Origin: Yoonia maritima
Lineage (GTDB): Bacteria; Pseudomonadota; Alphaproteobacteria; Rhodobacterales; Rhodobacteraceae
Length of the DNA stretch: 64,000 nt
Direction: 5' to 3'
Assembly (NCBI RefSeq): GCF_002933395.1
Contig: NZ_PKFN01000015.1
Location: 1 to 64,000, forward strand
Both the position numbers and the translations under genes were made by a program. The notes under the pieces were generated by a model. It was not told the origin of the DNA. It ran no database searches and worked only from the letters and a program-made list of their open reading frames with translations. Shown piece after piece: positions 54,245-63,092 of the stretch (its first letter is position 1; every line of letters starts with the position of its first letter).

Positions 54245-54718
54245 TTGGCGCAGGCGATCAGCATTAGAGATGTCACCAAGAGTGACTACGATCAATGGAG
54301 ATCGCTGTGGGGGCAATATAACGCCTTCTACGGGCGGGAAGGTCCAACCGCCCTGTCTGACGCTATTATTCCATCGACTTGGCGACGGTTCTTTGACCCC
54401 AACGAACAGGTGTTTTGCCTCGTGGCAGAGAGCGGAGGGAATCTTGTCGGCCTCGCTCACTACATCTTTCACCGAAACACGATTACGATTGAAAATACCT
54501 GTTACCTTCAGGACCTTTTTTCCGATTCCAAGATGCGTGGGTTGGGCATAGGCCGACAGCTAGTGACCGAATTCTACGAGCGCGCAAGACTTGCTGGAAC
54601 GCGCGGGGTCTACTGGCACACGCACTCATCCAATCAAACAGCAATGAAGTTATATGACAAGATGGCAGAGAACACAGAATTTGTTGTCTATCGGCGTTCA
54701 CTTTCCAAACGACGCTGA
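54245..54718 (+). CDS. GNAT-family N-acetyltransferase behind a poly-G tract
   Basis: A 157-residue acetyltransferase. It begins ISIRDVTKSDYDQWRSLWGQ and has the acetyl-CoA loop MRGLGIGRQLVTEFY. Its C-terminal YWHTHSSNQTAMKLYDKMAE is typical of GNAT proteins. The only start in frame is the TTG at 54245. The ATG at 54228, in front of nine G residues, is out of frame by one base and would come into frame with ten G. The tract could instead serve as a Shine-Dalgarno sequence for the TTG, with a six-base spacer. Substrate unknown. Confidence 0.8.
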   Translation: MAQAISIRDVTKSDYDQWRSLWGQYNAFYGREGPTALSDAIIPSTWRRFFDPNEQVFCLVAESGGNLVGLAHYIFHRNTITIENTCYLQDLFSDSKMRGLGIGRQLVTEFYERARLAGTRGVYWHTHSSNQTAMKLYDKMAENTEFVVYRRSLSKRR

Positions 54719-54798
54719 AGTGGCCATCGGCGTGTAAATGAACTGGCAGCTAAACCCAACAAAAGAGCATCACCTTGTGACGTCCCCCCGTAACGTTT

Positions 54799-55857
54799 TC
54801 AGCCTTTGCGCCATCGTGTAAAGACAATCGGTGCTATCGCGATGACCAATGTAATCCGGAAAATATGCATCACCGATACATAGGTGACGTCTTGTTCGAG
54901 CGCGAGCGCGAGCAAAGACATTTCGGTCAGTCCGCCGGGGGAATAGGCGAGGAAAGCTTGGCTAGTGGGGAGGCCGTTTGGCCACGCGATAAGCAGCGCA
55001 AAGATCACCGCAACCACAAGCATGGCCCCCGATGCAAGGGCGGCCAAGGCAAGGTCGCGTCCGACCTGTGCTAAACTTGCGCCTGCAAAACGGGTGCCGA
55101 TGATGGTGCCGATCGTGATCTGCGCAATAATGATTAGCAAAGTTGGTGGCGCGACGCTGACCCAACCGATGATATGTGCCGCGCCTGATAGGATCATCGG
55201 GCCAAAAACAGGGGCTGCAGGTAGCTTGATCTGATTGCCGAACCATGTGCCTGCTACGGCACAAAACCCTAAAATCGCATAGTCCACCCACGTCAGCGCA
55301 TCTAGATGCACCCAATTCGATGCACTGCGTGATCCACTGGTTACGCCCAAAACGAGCCCAAAGAACAGTGCGACGAACACAATAACGACCAAAATCCGGG
55401 CCGCATGGGCAAGCGCGATCCGGCGTTCGTCACCACCTGCTTCGGCGCCTAGCATCAGCATTTCGTTAATACCGCCGGGCATCGCAGCATAAAACGCGGT
55501 GACCGTGTCGTAACCGCCTAACCGTCGGTATACCGTGAACGACACGGCAGAAGCGCATGCCAAAAACACCGGTAACAGCAACAAGGTCAGTACCCATGAA
55601 TGCAAAAGCCCAAACACTTCGGCTGTGACACCAGACCCCAACAAGACCCCGATCACGGGAATAACAATAGGGCGTAACCGTGTTGGTGCGCGAACGGGTA
55701 GGTGGCACATTGCGGCGACAGTGTTACCCATCATCGGCCCAAGCATCCACGGCAAAGGTAACCCGACAGAATATGCACCCACGCCACAGATCGTCCCAAT
55801 CAGCAAAGCCAGCATTTGTGTGCTTAGCCCGGCAACACGTCGATTGGTCAGGGGCAT
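54799..55857 (-). CDS. AbrB-family integral membrane protein
   Basis: A 352-residue protein with about ten membrane segments in two related halves, the AbrB duplication family. Examples are GLPLPWMLGPMMGNTVAAMC in the first half and LPAAPVFGPMILSGAAHIIG in the second, with PGGINEMLML and PGGLTEMSLL as matching loops. The ATG at 55857 follows AAGGA; the frame opens at 55917. The family has been annotated as a regulator of ammonia monooxygenase, but its topology suggests transport. Function unknown. Confidence 0.8.
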   Translation of the reverse strand: MPLTNRRVAGLSTQMLALLIGTICGVGAYSVGLPLPWMLGPMMGNTVAAMCHLPVRAPTRLRPIVIPVIGVLLGSGVTAEVFGLLHSWVLTLLLLPVFLACASAVSFTVYRRLGGYDTVTAFYAAMPGGINEMLMLGAEAGGDERRIALAHAARILVVIVFVALFFGLVLGVTSGSRSASNWVHLDALTWVDYAILGFCAVAGTWFGNQIKLPAAPVFGPMILSGAAHIIGWVSVAPPTLLIIIAQITIGTIIGTRFAGASLAQVGRDLALAALASGAMLVVAVIFALLIAWPNGLPTSQAFLAYSPGGLTEMSLLALALEQDVTYVSVMHIFRITLVIAIAPIVFTRWRKG

Positions 55858-55942
55858 GTTTCGTCCTTTTGGCAATGGGGATACCCTAGCAATATGCCTC
55901 GTCTTTCGTAGGGTCAACGCGTGACGGCCATGCAGTCACCGC

Positions 55943-56179
55943 ATGTATTTCAGCAAAAGGTTATTTTATGGAAAATTTCGACGCAGCGACGTTTGGAACG
56001 TTGAACGCGGAATGAAATTGGTGCCGCTGCCGATGCGCTACGCATATCCACCAGAACTGGACTTGATGGCGCGGTTGCTAGGTTTGCAGCTTAAACATCG
56101 TTGGGGCGGTTGGGGTAAAGCCGCCTTTACCGCCGATAGCAAATTCCATGTGTCGGTCTATGAAAAACCATTGGACTAG
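55943..56179 (+). pseudogene. C-terminal remnant of a SAM-dependent methyltransferase
   Basis: The 78-codon frame ends with the typical tail of a class I methyltransferase: DVWNVERGMKLVPLPMRYAY, then PPELDLMARLLGLQLKHRWG and FTADSKFHVSVYEKP. The SAM-binding N-terminal two thirds are absent. The preceding sequence has an in-frame stop at 55922 and then the start region of the AbrB gene. It is therefore a deletion remnant, although a short product from the ATG at 55943 cannot be excluded. Its end overlaps the convergent permease gene by four bases. Confidence 0.65.
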
Positions 56180-57405
56180 TTAATCCAGATCGGGCCAATC
56201 AGTAAAAACAAGCAGCTGATCGCCCCGATCATTGGGAACGCGATGGGGACTGTGAACGTGCCTTCGGGTGCGGGATCACCACGGTGTTTTACGTGTACCA
56301 ATGCGATATTCACCAAAACAAACACGGCCAAAATGACCTGTGATGTCAGCGACACCAGAAAATCCAATGGGATCGCCAACGCAGAAACAAGCATGATCGC
56401 CGTGATAATGATTGTCGCGGTTAACGGGGTGCGTCGTTTGGGGTCAATTTTGGCGAGGCGGGCGGGCAGCTGCCTACGTTTGGCAAGCCCATAAACAACC
56501 CGAGCTGCCATGATGATTTCAATCACCACGCCGTTCATGGTCGCGACAATGGCCACCAGTGTAATCGCGATTGGGGACATGCCGGTTAGCCGTTCAAACA
56601 GCAACCCAACCGGGGCTTTTGATGCGATCAGTTCTTCTTGGGGGACAGCACGGACTGCGACCAGCATCACCCAAAAGTAGATCACCGTCACGGCCACTAA
56701 CGATATTCCAATTGCCCACGGCATTGTTGTGCGCGGGTTTTTGGTCTCTTCGACCAGATTGACCACGTCGTCAAAGCCAATGAACGCAAAGAAAGCAATC
56801 AGGCTTGCCGCCAGCACGCCCGCCATTGCGGTTCCATCTGAAAACGACGGGATGACAGTCTCGATTTCGGTAATTATCGCGGGGTCAGCACGGTAACCTG
56901 CGTAAACGATGATCAGTAAGCCCAACACTTCGATGACCGTTAGCACGCCTGCAAAAGTCACCGATTCCTGAACCCCAAGGGTGGCGACCCACCCCATCAT
57001 CAGCACGATTGCGATAACGATAATGGGTTCCGGTAGCGGGATTATCTGGGCGACATATCCAGCGCAGCCCAAACTAATGGCAGCACCCGCGATCGTTGCA
57101 GCAAAGATGATCGATAATCCAACGCCTAATGTCAGCCACGACCAGCCAAATGCGGAATCCACGTAAACCGCTTCACCAGCGCTGAGCGGGATACGACCTG
57201 AAAACTCTGCAAAGCTAAGCGCGCTAAAGCTCATCACGCCAGCAGCGACAAGAAATGCAGCAGGGGCATAGATACCTGCAACTGCGGCGGCTTCGCCAAT
57301 CAGGACATAGATGCCTGCGCCAATCGTGATGCCAAGCCCGTACAAAACAAGCAAAGGAAGACCAATTGCGCGACGCAGTTGTGGTTCGGCAGCTTCCGAT
57401 GACAT
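56176..57405 (-). CDS. APC-family amino acid/polyamine permease
   Basis: A 409-residue inner-membrane transporter with about 12 segments. The first has the family GLGITIGAGIYVLIGEAA motif, and LIAFFAFIGFDDVVNLVEET followed by KNPRTTMPWAIGISL is the conserved loop of cationic-amino-acid-type permeases. The ATG at 57405 follows AAGGAAG; a TTG lies one codon upstream. Substrate probably an amino acid. Confidence 0.9.
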   Translation of the reverse strand: MSSEAAEPQLRRAIGLPLLVLYGLGITIGAGIYVLIGEAAAVAGIYAPAAFLVAAGVMSFSALSFAEFSGRIPLSAGEAVYVDSAFGWSWLTLGVGLSIIFAATIAGAAISLGCAGYVAQIIPLPEPIIVIAIVLMMGWVATLGVQESVTFAGVLTVIEVLGLLIIVYAGYRADPAIITEIETVIPSFSDGTAMAGVLAASLIAFFAFIGFDDVVNLVEETKNPRTTMPWAIGISLVAVTVIYFWVMLVAVRAVPQEELIASKAPVGLLFERLTGMSPIAITLVAIVATMNGVVIEIIMAARVVYGLAKRRQLPARLAKIDPKRRTPLTATIIITAIMLVSALAIPLDFLVSLTSQVILAVFVLVNIALVHVKHRGDPAPEGTFTVPIAFPMIGAISCLFLLIGPIWIN

Positions 57406-57470
57406 CAATGGCTTCCTTGGTTGTGCGTCATCATCCTAGTATAGGAATGCAAACCAAGCCTTGATCTAAA

Positions 57471-58379
57471 TCACAAGCCGCCGATGTGATGCGTTCCGCG
57501 TTTCTTCGCGAGCGCGATCTGCTTTTGTCGCTCACGGAATCGGGTTTTGTCTTCTTCGGTGGTCTCATGCGCACATTGATGACATGCGACGCCTTCTTCA
57601 AATTCAGCGCGGTTGCGGTCTTCGGGAAGGATCGGGCGGCGGCAGGCATAGCACAAGACATGCGGGCCTTCCTTCAACTCATGACCAACGCTCACACGGG
57701 CGTCAAAGACGAAACATTCGCCGTCCCACTTACTTTGTTCCTGGGGGACTTCCTCAAGGTATTTCAGAATGCCGCCCTTCAAGTGGTAAACATCCTCAAC
57801 ACCTTGGCCCATCAGAAAGTTCGTGGATTTTTCACAACGAATGCCGCCAGTGCAGAACATCGCAATACGCTTGTTATGAAAGCGATGCTTGTTTTCTTCC
57901 CACCATGCTGGGAATTCGCCAAAGGATTTGGTCAACGGGTCAATCGCCCCATCAAACGTCCCAATCGCGACCTCATAATCGTTGCGCGTATCAATCACAG
58001 CCACATCCGGCGCGCTGATCAATTCGTTCCAATCAGCCGGATCAACATAATGCCCGGTGCCATTCGCAATTGGGTCAACATCGGGTTGGCCCATGGTCAC
58101 GATTTCGCGCTTCAGGCGCACCTTCATACGGTGGAACGGCGGCACGCTCGCGGTGCTTTCTTTCCATTCGAAATTAGTACAGCCCGGCAAAGACTGAATA
58201 TGCGCGACAACCGCATCAATACCTTCGCGGCTACCAGCGATGGTACCGTTGACACCCTCTTTAGCGAGCAACAACGTCCCGCTGATCCCCTGCGATTTGC
58301 ACAGGTCCAAAAGCGGCCCTTGCAACGCGGCAGGGTCATCAAAGCGTGTAAAGTGATATAGTGCAGCTACTGTATACAT
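57471..58379 (-). CDS. trhO: tRNA uridine(34) hydroxylase TrhO (rhodanese family)
   Basis: Oxygen-dependent enzyme forming 5-hydroxyuridine at tRNA position 34. The 302-residue protein has the N-terminal acylphosphatase-like domain (GTLLLAKEGVNGTIAGSREG) and a rhodanese domain with the catalytic loop FCTGGIRCEKS (Cys176 and Cys182). A C-terminal cysteine-rich tail (VLCYACRRPI, ACHQCAHET) may bind zinc. Length and order match the YceA/TrhO family. Confidence 0.93.
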   Translation of the reverse strand: MYTVAALYHFTRFDDPAALQGPLLDLCKSQGISGTLLLAKEGVNGTIAGSREGIDAVVAHIQSLPGCTNFEWKESTASVPPFHRMKVRLKREIVTMGQPDVDPIANGTGHYVDPADWNELISAPDVAVIDTRNDYEVAIGTFDGAIDPLTKSFGEFPAWWEENKHRFHNKRIAMFCTGGIRCEKSTNFLMGQGVEDVYHLKGGILKYLEEVPQEQSKWDGECFVFDARVSVGHELKEGPHVLCYACRRPILPEDRNRAEFEEGVACHQCAHETTEEDKTRFRERQKQIALAKKRGTHHIGGL

Positions 58380-58405
58380 GGGGATCAGATAAGCCTGTTG
58401 TTTTG

Positions 58406-59650
58406 TTAGGGCAAGGGACGCGATGCCGCAATCGCAAGGCCATCGGCCACAGCGGTAAAGGCTTCGGCACGTTCCATCGCTGCATGCGGAAAGATAGTGG
58501 TCATGGCGCTCTCGACCACATGCAGCAGGCTCGACCCACCAACAAAGACGATTTTGCCGATCTTATCGGGGGTGACATCGGCCATGCGCAGGGTTTCGGT
58601 CGCGCAAGTGCTGATCTCATCCGCATGATCCGTCAGGATCTCACCCAGCTGCGGCTTGCTAAACCGTGCCCATAATTCGCGCTCAATGACACGCAGATCA
58701 ATCCCGGCCTCGTCCACATCCGGTTTGTTGATGTGGATTTTCCCGGCCTCTACCGCAAAAGCGATATCATGCCCCAATTCCATATCTAAAACCGTATTAA
58801 GCCGCGCGAATAGCGCAGGATCAATGCCCAGCTTTGCAAAATCCGCCGCCATACGTTTGTTTTCGGGCGTATAGGTGAATGGGATTTTCTGCCAAGTCGC
58901 GAGATCATTAAAGATCGCATTCGGCGCGGTGTGACGACCAGAGCCCATGGCATTGCGCACCTCTGCGCCACGACCCAACAACGGCATGACCTGATCAATG
59001 CTAATCGCGCGATCAAAATCCGTACCGCCGACACGCACACCATGGCTGGCAATCACGCGGGTATTGTCACCGTCACGCTCAAACACCGAGAAATCGGATG
59101 TACCACCGCCGATATCCACGATCAGACCCAGCGCACCCGCATCAAGCGGACCACTGGCCAGCGCAGCGGCTTCGGGCTCATACATAAAATGCACGTCCTT
59201 AAAACCCGCGATCATATATGCCTCGCGCAGATCGACCTCGGCCTGTGCATTGCGCGCGTCATCGGCTGAATGAAACCGCACCGGGCGGCCAGAAAGGGCA
59301 ACATCATAGGTCTGCCCAGTCGCGGCCTCAGCCCTTTCGCGGATCATGCGCAAAAAACGCGCGACGACTTCGATCAGGGTCAGACGTTCATAAGCTACCT
59401 GACGCTTTTCCCGCATCAACGGCGTGCCCAAAACGGACTTCAACGCACGCATAAATCGGCCCTCGCGTCCCTCAATCAATGCGGCATTCGCAACCGACCC
59501 ATAGGTCGTGACCTTGCGGTCATAATCAAAGAACACAGAGGTCGGTAGCGTCGTGCGCCCCGGCTCGACCTCGATCAAAAACGGCCGATCCCCAGCCAGC
59601 ACACCTGCCGCCGTATTCGAGGTCCCAAAGTCGATACCCAAAACCGCCAT
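58406..59650 (-). CDS. Short Hsp70-family protein (YegD-like)
   Basis: A 414-residue actin-fold ATPase. Phosphate 1 motif LGIDFGTSNTAAGVL, phosphate 2 LIVDIGGGTSDFSVF and the adenosine motif VFVGGSSLLHVVESA are all present. The substrate-binding domain of DnaK is missing, as in YegD. GGAGGCGCAA directly precedes the ATG at 59650. A specialised chaperone-like role is likely, but the client is unknown. No DnaJ or GrpE lies nearby. Confidence 0.88.
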   Translation of the reverse strand: MAVLGIDFGTSNTAAGVLAGDRPFLIEVEPGRTTLPTSVFFDYDRKVTTYGSVANAALIEGREGRFMRALKSVLGTPLMREKRQVAYERLTLIEVVARFLRMIRERAEAATGQTYDVALSGRPVRFHSADDARNAQAEVDLREAYMIAGFKDVHFMYEPEAAALASGPLDAGALGLIVDIGGGTSDFSVFERDGDNTRVIASHGVRVGGTDFDRAISIDQVMPLLGRGAEVRNAMGSGRHTAPNAIFNDLATWQKIPFTYTPENKRMAADFAKLGIDPALFARLNTVLDMELGHDIAFAVEAGKIHINKPDVDEAGIDLRVIERELWARFSKPQLGEILTDHADEISTCATETLRMADVTPDKIGKIVFVGGSSLLHVVESAMTTIFPHAAMERAEAFTAVADGLAIAASRPLP

Positions 59651-59767
59651 TTGCGCCTCCTGCTGCTTAAATGAAAGGCAGGCGAGGTACGCGATTACAA
59701 ACTTATCGTCAAGCCCTCGACGTTTTTGAAAATCGCGCTTAGGTTGTAATTCTAATTGGGAGACTTC

Positions 59768-60550
59768 ATGACAAAGATTCTATGGTTATCTGATCTTCAC
59801 TATCGCGATCTAGGTGATGTGCTGGGGCACGATCCGCGAATTCGGCTAGAGGCGGCGATTGCGCATATTAACGAACACCATAGCGATGCGGCGTTTGTGG
59901 TGATTACCGGTGACATGGCTGATAACGAACAAAGCTATTCAGCCCTTGCAAAACAGCTAGATACATTCTCGATTCCTGTTCTGCCTTTAACCGGCAATCA
60001 TGATAGCCGCGACGCGTTGCGCAAAAGCCGTCCATTGCCGAACAGCTGTATGGACGACTTCGTACAGTACTTTGTTGAACTGCCCAGTTTTGCGGTAATT
60101 TGCCTTGATACAAAAAAAGAAGGCTCAGATTTTGGTGAATTCTGTGCAGCGCGCAGGGCTTGGCTATGTGAAACGCTTGCTAATTTGGAGGATAAGCCAG
60201 CCTATATATTCATGCATCATCCACCCATGACGCTGGGCTTGCCAATGCAAGACCTCCTGATGATGCAGGCAGGGGATCAGTTTCTTGATATGATTGGCTG
60301 GTATCAAAACGTGAAGCACCTGTTTCTTGGACATGTGCACCGCCCAACGGCCGGTACCATAGGCGGGCTGCCTTATGCGACAATTGGGGCTGTTTCATAT
60401 CAGGCACCTGCGCCAAGCCCACGATGGGATTGGGATAGCTTCTCTCCTGCAAAAGAAGCCCCGCAATACGGTGTGATTGATATTTGGAATGGCCACGTAA
60501 CGCTGCAATATACGCAGTTTTGCACTTATGAAACGGGTGTTCACAGTTAA
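59768..60550 (+). CDS. Calcineurin-like metallophosphoesterase (CpdA type)
   Basis: A 260-residue phosphodiesterase with the full set of metal motifs: SDLHYRD (Asp9, His11), ITGDMADN, LTGNHDSRD, MHHPPM and LGHVHRPTAG. That order fits the class III cyclic-nucleotide phosphodiesterase group that includes CpdA, though the substrate cannot be proved. The ATG at 59768 follows GGGAG; the frame opens at a TTG at 59756. Divergent from the Hsp70 gene. Confidence 0.87.
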   Translation: MTKILWLSDLHYRDLGDVLGHDPRIRLEAAIAHINEHHSDAAFVVITGDMADNEQSYSALAKQLDTFSIPVLPLTGNHDSRDALRKSRPLPNSCMDDFVQYFVELPSFAVICLDTKKEGSDFGEFCAARRAWLCETLANLEDKPAYIFMHHPPMTLGLPMQDLLMMQAGDQFLDMIGWYQNVKHLFLGHVHRPTAGTIGGLPYATIGAVSYQAPAPSPRWDWDSFSPAKEAPQYGVIDIWNGHVTLQYTQFCTYETGVHS

Positions 60551-60589
60551 CAGCTTTCCAATGTGTCACCTCAGCGATACCAATTCGAC

Positions 60590-61108
60590 ATGCAGCGCGT
60601 CATGATCACAGGTGGGCCGGGTTCCGGCAAAAGCACGCTCGCCCGGATCATGGGCGAACGGACGGGGCTGCCAGCCTTCCACATGGATCAAATCCACTGG
60701 GAGCCCGGATGGGTACAGCGTGACACGAATGAACGCGTGCAGATGGCCCATGCAGTAGAGGCCCGTGAGACATGGATATTCGAAGGTGGCTTTTCCACGA
60801 CCTATGACAATCGCGCGACCCGTGCGGATACCCTGATATGGCTCGACTTGCCGGTTCTGCTGCGGTTTTGGCGCGTCGTGCGGCGACTAATGCGAGATTA
60901 CGGGCAAACACGCGCCGATATGACCAAAGACTGCCCAGAGGTGTTCCATCAAGAAACCTTAGCCTTTTGGCGCTGGATATTCAGCTCGCGGCGCCGGACG
61001 CGCGCAAGGATCCAGAAGTTGATTGCTGAACACCCACATTTGTCTGTTCATCACCTACAAAGCCGCTCGCAGGTCCGCGCGTATATTGCTAGCCTATCCA
61101 CGAAATAG
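60590..61108 (+). CDS. Small P-loop kinase-like protein (adenylate-kinase/topology-modulation type)
   Basis: A 172-residue P-loop NTPase. Walker A is GGPGSGKST near the N-terminus, followed by LPAFHMDQIHWEPGWVQRDT and WIFEGGFSTTYDNRATRADT. This is the pattern of the FlaR/topology-modulation and adenylate-kinase-like group. A basic lid (RRRTRARIQ) lies near the C-terminus. The ATG at 60590 is preferred; a GTG at 60563 extends the frame, and neither has a strong Shine-Dalgarno sequence. Substrate unknown. Confidence 0.75.
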   Translation: MQRVMITGGPGSGKSTLARIMGERTGLPAFHMDQIHWEPGWVQRDTNERVQMAHAVEARETWIFEGGFSTTYDNRATRADTLIWLDLPVLLRFWRVVRRLMRDYGQTRADMTKDCPEVFHQETLAFWRWIFSSRRRTRARIQKLIAEHPHLSVHHLQSRSQVRAYIASLSTK

Positions 61109-61118
61109 GAGACCCGAC

Positions 61119-61712
61119 ATGACCAACGCCCTAATCGTGATCGACGTACAAAACGACTTTTGCCCCGGCGGCGCACTCGCCGTGGCAGGCGGAGATGAAA
61201 TCGTTTTGGGGATCAACACCGCGATGAACGACTTTGACGCGGTCATCCTAACCCAAGACTGGCACCCAGCGGGGCATTCTTCGTTCGCCTCTAGTCATGA
61301 TGCCGAACCAATGTCGCTGACCGAAATGCCCTACGGCCCACAGGTACTTTGGCCCGATCACTGTATCCAAGGATCAGTCGGCGCGAATTTCCACCCGAAC
61401 TTGACCGTAGATCGCGCCGATATGATCATCCGCAAAGGGTATAACCCGGCCATCGACAGCTACTCCGCGTTCTTTGAAAACGACCACAAAACACCCACCG
61501 GGCTTGACGGGTATCTGCGGACACGCGGCATCGACACACTCACACTGGTCGGGCTGGCCACAGATTTCTGTGTGAACTACTCTGCCGTGGATGCGGCCAA
61601 GCTGGGGTTCAACGTCACCGTCCAAATGGATCTCTGCCGGGCCATCGACTTTGACGGGTCACTAAAGGCCGCGTGCGACGGCATGATCGCCGTCGGCGTA
61701 ACAATCGCGTAA
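61119..61712 (+). CDS. pncA: Nicotinamidase PncA
   Basis: Hydrolyses nicotinamide to nicotinate for NAD salvage. The 197-residue protein has the catalytic triad Asp9 (VIDVQNDF), Lys106 (IIRKGYNP) and Cys151 (LATDFCVNYS). Metal ligands are Asp47, His49 and His81 (QDWHP; WPDHC). The ATG at 61119 follows AGGAGA; the frame opens far upstream at 61023. pncB, the next pathway gene, follows 63 bases later. Confidence 0.95.
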   Translation: MTNALIVIDVQNDFCPGGALAVAGGDEIVLGINTAMNDFDAVILTQDWHPAGHSSFASSHDAEPMSLTEMPYGPQVLWPDHCIQGSVGANFHPNLTVDRADMIIRKGYNPAIDSYSAFFENDHKTPTGLDGYLRTRGIDTLTLVGLATDFCVNYSAVDAAKLGFNVTVQMDLCRAIDFDGSLKAACDGMIAVGVTIA

Positions 61713-61775
61713 AAACTAGGCCTTGCCACCCCGCCAACCAATTGCTCTAACGCGTAAAAACGGGGGGCTAAAGCT

Positions 61776-63068
61776 ATGGTCGATATCGCAACACGAGTCT
61801 GGAACCACAAATGGAAGATCGACCCGATCGTGCGGTCGCTCATCGATACGGATTTCTATAAGCTGCTGATGTGCCAGTCGGTGTTTCGGAACCACCCGAA
61901 CACCCAAGTCACCTTTTCCCTGATCAACCGGACCAAAACCATCCGGCTGGCCGAACTGATCGACGAAGGCGAACTGCGCGAGCAGCTTGACCACATCCGG
62001 TCCCTCCGGCTGACACGCGGTGAATCCACTTGGCTGCGCGGCAACACCTTTTACGGCAAACGGCAAATGTTCCGGCCCGACTTTATGGAGTGGTTCGAGA
62101 ACCTCCAACTCCCCCCTTACCATCTTGAAAAAAAGGATGGGCAGTACGAACTCACCTTCGAAGGATCCTGGCCCGAGGTCATGCTGTGGGAAATCCCCGC
62201 GCTTGCGGTGATCATGGAACTACGGTCGCGGGCGGTGCTGCGCGATATGGGGCGGTTTGAACTTCAGGTGCTCTATGCTCGCGCCATGACGAAACTGTGG
62301 GAAAAGGTCGAACAACTACGACCAATCGAAGGCCTGAAACTCGCCGACTTCGGCACCCGCCGCAGGCATTCATACCTCTGGCAGGATTGGTGCGTGCAGG
62401 CGATGATGGAAGGGCTCGGCAACAGCTTTACGGGCACGTCAAACTGCCGGATCGCCATGATGCGAGAGATCGAGGCAATCGGCACAAACGCCCATGAATT
62501 GCCCATGGTCTATGCCGCGCTTGCCGATACAGACACGCAATTGCTGCAATCGCCCTACGATGTGCTGGCCGACTGGCAAGAAGAACATGACGGCAACCTG
62601 AAAATCATCCTGCCCGATACATTCGGGACGCAAGGGTTCCTTGACCGCGCGCCCGATTGGCTGGCCGATTGGACCGGGATGCGGATCGACAGCGGCGACC
62701 CCGCAACCGGGGCCGAAAACGCGATCAACTGGTGGAAATCCCGTGGCGAAGACCCGACGAAAAAGCTCGTCATCTTCTCGGATGGGTTAGATGTGGATAA
62801 AATCCTCGAACTGCATAGCCAATTCGCGGGGCGCGTGCGCGTGTCCTTTGGTTGGGGCACGATGATGACCAACGACTTCAAAGGGCTATCCGCAGGCGAC
62901 GCGCTCGCGCCGTTCAGCCTGGTGTGCAAAGCCGTCGCGGCGAACGGACGCCCCACCGTGAAACTGTCGGACAATCCGAATAAGGCAATGGGACCATCCG
63001 AGGAAATCGCACGGTACAAAAGGGTGTTTGGCGTAGGTGAACAGGAACGGGTCGAGGTTGTGGTTTAG
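61776..63068 (+). CDS. pncB: Nicotinate phosphoribosyltransferase PncB
   Basis: Forms nicotinate mononucleotide from nicotinate and PRPP, the second step of the salvage route begun by PncA. The 430-residue protein has [20 protein letters not shown] near the start, the conserved [20 protein letters not shown] with the phosphoribosyl-acceptor His, [15 protein letters not shown], and [20 protein letters not shown]. Length fits the E. coli-type enzyme. A terminator overlaps its stop codon. Confidence 0.95.
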   Translation: MVDIATRVWNHKWKIDPIVRSLIDTDFYKLLMCQSVFRNHPNTQVTFSLINRTKTIRLAELIDEGELREQLDHIRSLRLTRGESTWLRGNTFYGKRQMFRPDFMEWFENLQLPPYHLEKKDGQYELTFEGSWPEVMLWEIPALAVIMELRSRAVLRDMGRFELQVLYARAMTKLWEKVEQLRPIEGLKLADFGTRRRHSYLWQDWCVQAMMEGLGNSFTGTSNCRIAMMREIEAIGTNAHELPMVYAALADTDTQLLQSPYDVLADWQEEHDGNLKIILPDTFGTQGFLDRAPDWLADWTGMRIDSGDPATGAENAINWWKSRGEDPTKKLVIFSDGLDVDKILELHSQFAGRVRVSFGWGTMMTNDFKGLSAGDALAPFSLVCKAVAANGRPTVKLSDNPNKAMGPSEEIARYKRVFGVGEQERVEVVV

Positions 63069-63084
63069 GGGCGCCCCCCCTAAA
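63064..63084. terminator. Bidirectional terminator between pncB and the pyruvyl transferase gene
   Basis: TTTAGGGG (63064-63071) and CCCCTAAA (63077-63084) form a perfect eight-base stem with a five-base loop. It includes the pncB stop codon. Short T-runs end the stem in both directions, which suits two convergent genes. Confidence 0.6.
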
Positions 63085-63092
63085 TTGCGTGT

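Noticed and set aside
54225-54551. 108-codon frame starting at the ATG before the G-tract
   Set aside because: It shares the acetyltransferase region in another frame and shows no domain. It is noted only because a one-base tract change would redirect its ATG to the acetyltransferase.
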